Shown piece after piece: positions 7,071-8,389 of a stretch of 8,389 nucleotides of DNA. The DNA lies in contig JAISTY010000194.1 in the NCBI GenBank assembly GCA_031272375.1, forward strand, positions 1 to 8,389, read 5' to 3'. This DNA is from Opitutaceae bacterium. GTDB taxonomy: Bacteria > Verrucomicrobiota > Verrucomicrobiia > Opitutales > Opitutaceae. Position 1 is the first letter of the stretch; each line of letters opens with the position of its first letter. The notes under the pieces were generated by a model. The model was given only the letters and a program-made list of their open reading frames with translations, had not been told where the DNA came from and ran no database searches. A program made the position numbers and the translations under genes.

Positions 7071-7709
7071 TCAGCGGAACTGCGTGATGAAGTGCCGCCA
7101 GTCCCGATGTCTTGGCGCGCCGATGGTCGCCGCAACCGGCACCGGCGGTGGCGGCTGCGGTTTCCGCAGCAGCTTCAACCCCGCCTCGTGCGGCAGCCGG
7201 TCGCCCTTCAGCGCGTTGATTTCCCGCTTCGCCCAAACAAGGTTCTCAAAGGTGTTCGCCCCGCCGCGCGAGCGGGGCACGACGTGGTCAAGGTTCCCGT
7301 CGCGCTTCCCGACGCGCTCGCCCGTGTATTGGCAGATGCCGGCGTCCCGCTCGAAAATGGAATCCCGCGTCACCCTCGGAAAACAGAGGGGCATGGCGGC
7401 GTATTTCGTCGAGACCACCACCGTCGGCACGCGCACGCGGAAGCGCGGCGTTGTGACGAACAGATCAAAATCCCGTATCGGCAGTTTCACCCATTCCTCC
7501 CATGTCAACGGGTTCAGGTAGGAAGGCTCGTCGAAGTTCCATGTCCCGTCCGGTCTTTTGGCGTAGGCGATGTCAATGCCCAGCGCCGGGGGGATGTCGC
7601 CCGCCCCGCCGTTCAGCGAGACAAGCGCCTGCTTCACCGTGCGGTGACCGATGGGCAGCCACGCGCGGTTCAGGGAGAGAACAATCGGCTTTTCCAGGAT
7701 GTCCGACAT
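7071..7709 (-). CDS. HNH endonuclease-family protein
   Basis: A 212-residue protein with a C-terminal HNH nuclease fold. FERDAGICQYTG (119-130) leads into LDHVVPRSRGG (140-150), FENLVWAKREINALKGDR (154-171) and PHEAGLKLL (173-181). Asp141-His142, Asn156 and Asn165 fill the metal and catalytic positions of the family. In many relatives the first strand is CxYCG, the start of a structural zinc knuckle; here the second Cys is Thr128, so only Cys126 remains. The N-terminal 100 residues (EKPIVLSLNRAWLPIGHRTV and following) are the usual lead-in of chromosomal HNH proteins of this type, whose cellular substrate is not established. A Pro-rich stretch (PQPPPPVPV) precedes the tail. The frame extends upstream to 8102 through antisense rdgB, but similarity begins at MSDILEKP, so I start at 7709. 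No Shine-Dalgarno is visible. It converges on uvrA and diverges from rdgB, with no partner methylase or mobile-element hallmark nearby. Confidence 0.88.
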   Translation of the reverse strand: MSDILEKPIVLSLNRAWLPIGHRTVKQALVSLNGGAGDIPPALGIDIAYAKRPDGTWNFDEPSYLNPLTWEEWVKLPIRDFDLFVTTPRFRVRVPTVVVSTKYAAMPLCFPRVTRDSIFERDAGICQYTGERVGKRDGNLDHVVPRSRGGANTFENLVWAKREINALKGDRLPHEAGLKLLRKPQPPPPVPVAATIGAPRHRDWRHFITQFR

Positions 7710-7875
7710 GGCGCTTGGGAAAAATTTCCGCGCACACTGGGAATTTCGGCCCCGCCTTCCAAACGAATTTTTCAGCCCGCGGCGCGCCCCAGGGCATCCG
7801 CGCCTGTTGTCCGCAGGATGGCTCCGTTGAAAAACTTCGCTCCGTCGCCGCCTTTCTGATGGGGGAAGGGAAACC
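7710..7875. other. Divergent spacer between HNH gene and rdgB
   Basis: These 166 bases hold the start regions of both flanking genes and are somewhat less GC-rich in patches, such as AAAAATTT near 7721 and GAATTTTT near 7764. A TTGAAA at 7827-7832 could be a -35 element for rdgB, but no matching -10 lies 16-18 bases downstream. I find no small gene, tRNA or clear hairpin here. Confidence 0.35.
7866..7870 (+). promoter_or_regulatory. Shine-Dalgarno-like site of rdgB
   Basis: AAGGG lies five bases before the rdgB ATG within a purine run (7861-7873). It is the only start in this window with a recognisable purine-rich ribosome site, and it supports the start at 7876. Confidence 0.45.
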
Positions 7876-8389
7876 ATGCGCCTCTTCCTCGCCTCCAACA
7901 ATTCCCACAAGGCCGCCGAGTTCAACGCCCTCGCCCGCTCCGCCGGACGCGACCTCGAAATCCTCCCCGCCACCGCCGCCGGCGGCATGCCCGATGTGGC
8001 GGAGGACACCGGCGCCTTCGCCGGCAACGCCCGCAAAAAAGCCCTCGCTCTCCTCCCCAAGCTGCCGCCGGACGCCTGGGCCTTGTCCGACGACTCCGGC
8101 ATTTGCGTTGACGCCCTTGGCGGCGGCCCCGGCGTCGAATCCGCCTACTACGCCGGACGCCCCGGCGACTCCGCCGCCAACCTCGCCAAACTCATCTCGA
8201 CCCTCGAAAACCTCCCTCCCGGGACAAGCCGCCGCGCCCATTACCACTGCCACCTCTGCCTCCTCTCCGCCAACGGAGCCGAACACCACTTCGAGGGACA
8301 ATGCCACGGGCGGCTCGTCACCACCCCGCGCGGCCGCAACGGTTTCGGCTACGACCCCATCTTCATCCCCGACGGACACGCCCAAACCT
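7876..8389 (+). CDS. rdgB: RdgB/HAM1 non-canonical purine NTP pyrophosphatase (dITP/XTPase), 3'-partial
   Basis: This enzyme hydrolyses dITP, ITP and XTP to monophosphates and pyrophosphate, keeping deaminated purines out of DNA and RNA. The first 171 codons are present and the gene runs off the right edge; the family is normally about 190-205 residues. Landmarks in order: MRLFLASNNSHKAAEF (1-16; compare LATxNxGKxxE), the EDTGAFAGNARKKA segment (43-56; compare ETGxTFxENAxxKA), SDDSGICVDALGGGPGVES (71-89) with the catalytic/metal Asp pair D72-D73, SAYYAG (89-94) where relatives have SARYAG, and PRGRNGFGYDPIFIPDG (151-167), the base-recognition and substrate-closing motif. The ATG at 7876 begins exactly at the family's N-terminus and has a purine-rich ribosome site. 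Codon use is strongly C-ending (16 of 19 Leu are CTC), like folK. It diverges from the HNH gene. There is no in-frame stop, so nothing suggests a broken gene. Confidence 0.94.
   Translation, partial: MRLFLASNNSHKAAEFNALARSAGRDLEILPATAAGGMPDVAEDTGAFAGNARKKALALLPKLPPDAWALSDDSGICVDALGGGPGVESAYYAGRPGDSAANLAKLISTLENLPPGTSRRAHYHCHLCLLSANGAEHHFEGQCHGRLVTTPRGRNGFGYDPIFIPDGHAQT

Noticed and set aside
7710..8102. 131-residue N-terminal extension of the HNH protein
   Set aside because: It is antisense to rdgB, Arg/Ser-rich and without family similarity; the HNH family match begins at the ATG at 7709.

Overview
This is a very GC-rich bacterial chromosomal window. I count eight genes, seven long and one short. 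The set is ordinary housekeeping: folate synthesis, a ribosomal protein, DNA repair, nucleotide-pool cleaning and membrane or envelope proteins. There are no insertion sequences, phage genes, tRNAs, rRNAs or CRISPR arrays. The gene mix, the zinc-ligand-poor L33, the free-standing Pta-N-like protein, the 'CQYTG'-type HNH protein and the general lack of Shine-Dalgarno sequences would fit a Verrucomicrobiota member, perhaps Opitutaceae. That placement is inference from family resemblance, not a search result.

Layout. (1) 1-515, plus strand: the end of folK (HPPK), with its start outside the window. (2) 576-740, plus: rpmG (L33), followed by an intrinsic terminator at 774-801. (3) 816-1970, plus: a P-loop plus DRTGG protein resembling the N-terminal half of phosphotransacetylase but without the catalytic half. 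(4) 1986-3970, minus: a two-gene unit, an AI-2E family (PerM-like) membrane protein followed by a secreted DUF3108 protein. They are joined by a 4-base ATGA overlap and end in a hairpin that contains the stop codons of both converging genes. (5) 4092-7022, plus: a divergent uvrA, reading away from the AI-2E gene across a 121-base spacer. (6) 7071-7709, minus: a small HNH endonuclease-type protein converging on uvrA. (7) 7876 to the window end, plus: the first 171 codons of rdgB/HAM1 dITP/XTP pyrophosphatase.

How the genes relate. Only the AI-2E/DUF3108 pair looks like an operon from the sequence. UvrA and RdgB both protect DNA but are not co-transcribed, because the oppositely oriented HNH gene lies between them. 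folK and rpmG may share a transcript. No spacer between genes exceeds about 170 bases. I looked for a new multi-gene system and do not see one. The points worth a second look are local: a UvrA with a rewritten UvrB-contact segment, an orphan Pta-N-like protein with an intact P-loop lysine, a terminator set almost on the next start codon, a hairpin shared by two convergent stop codons, and a sharp codon-usage contrast between uvrA and the other plus-strand genes.
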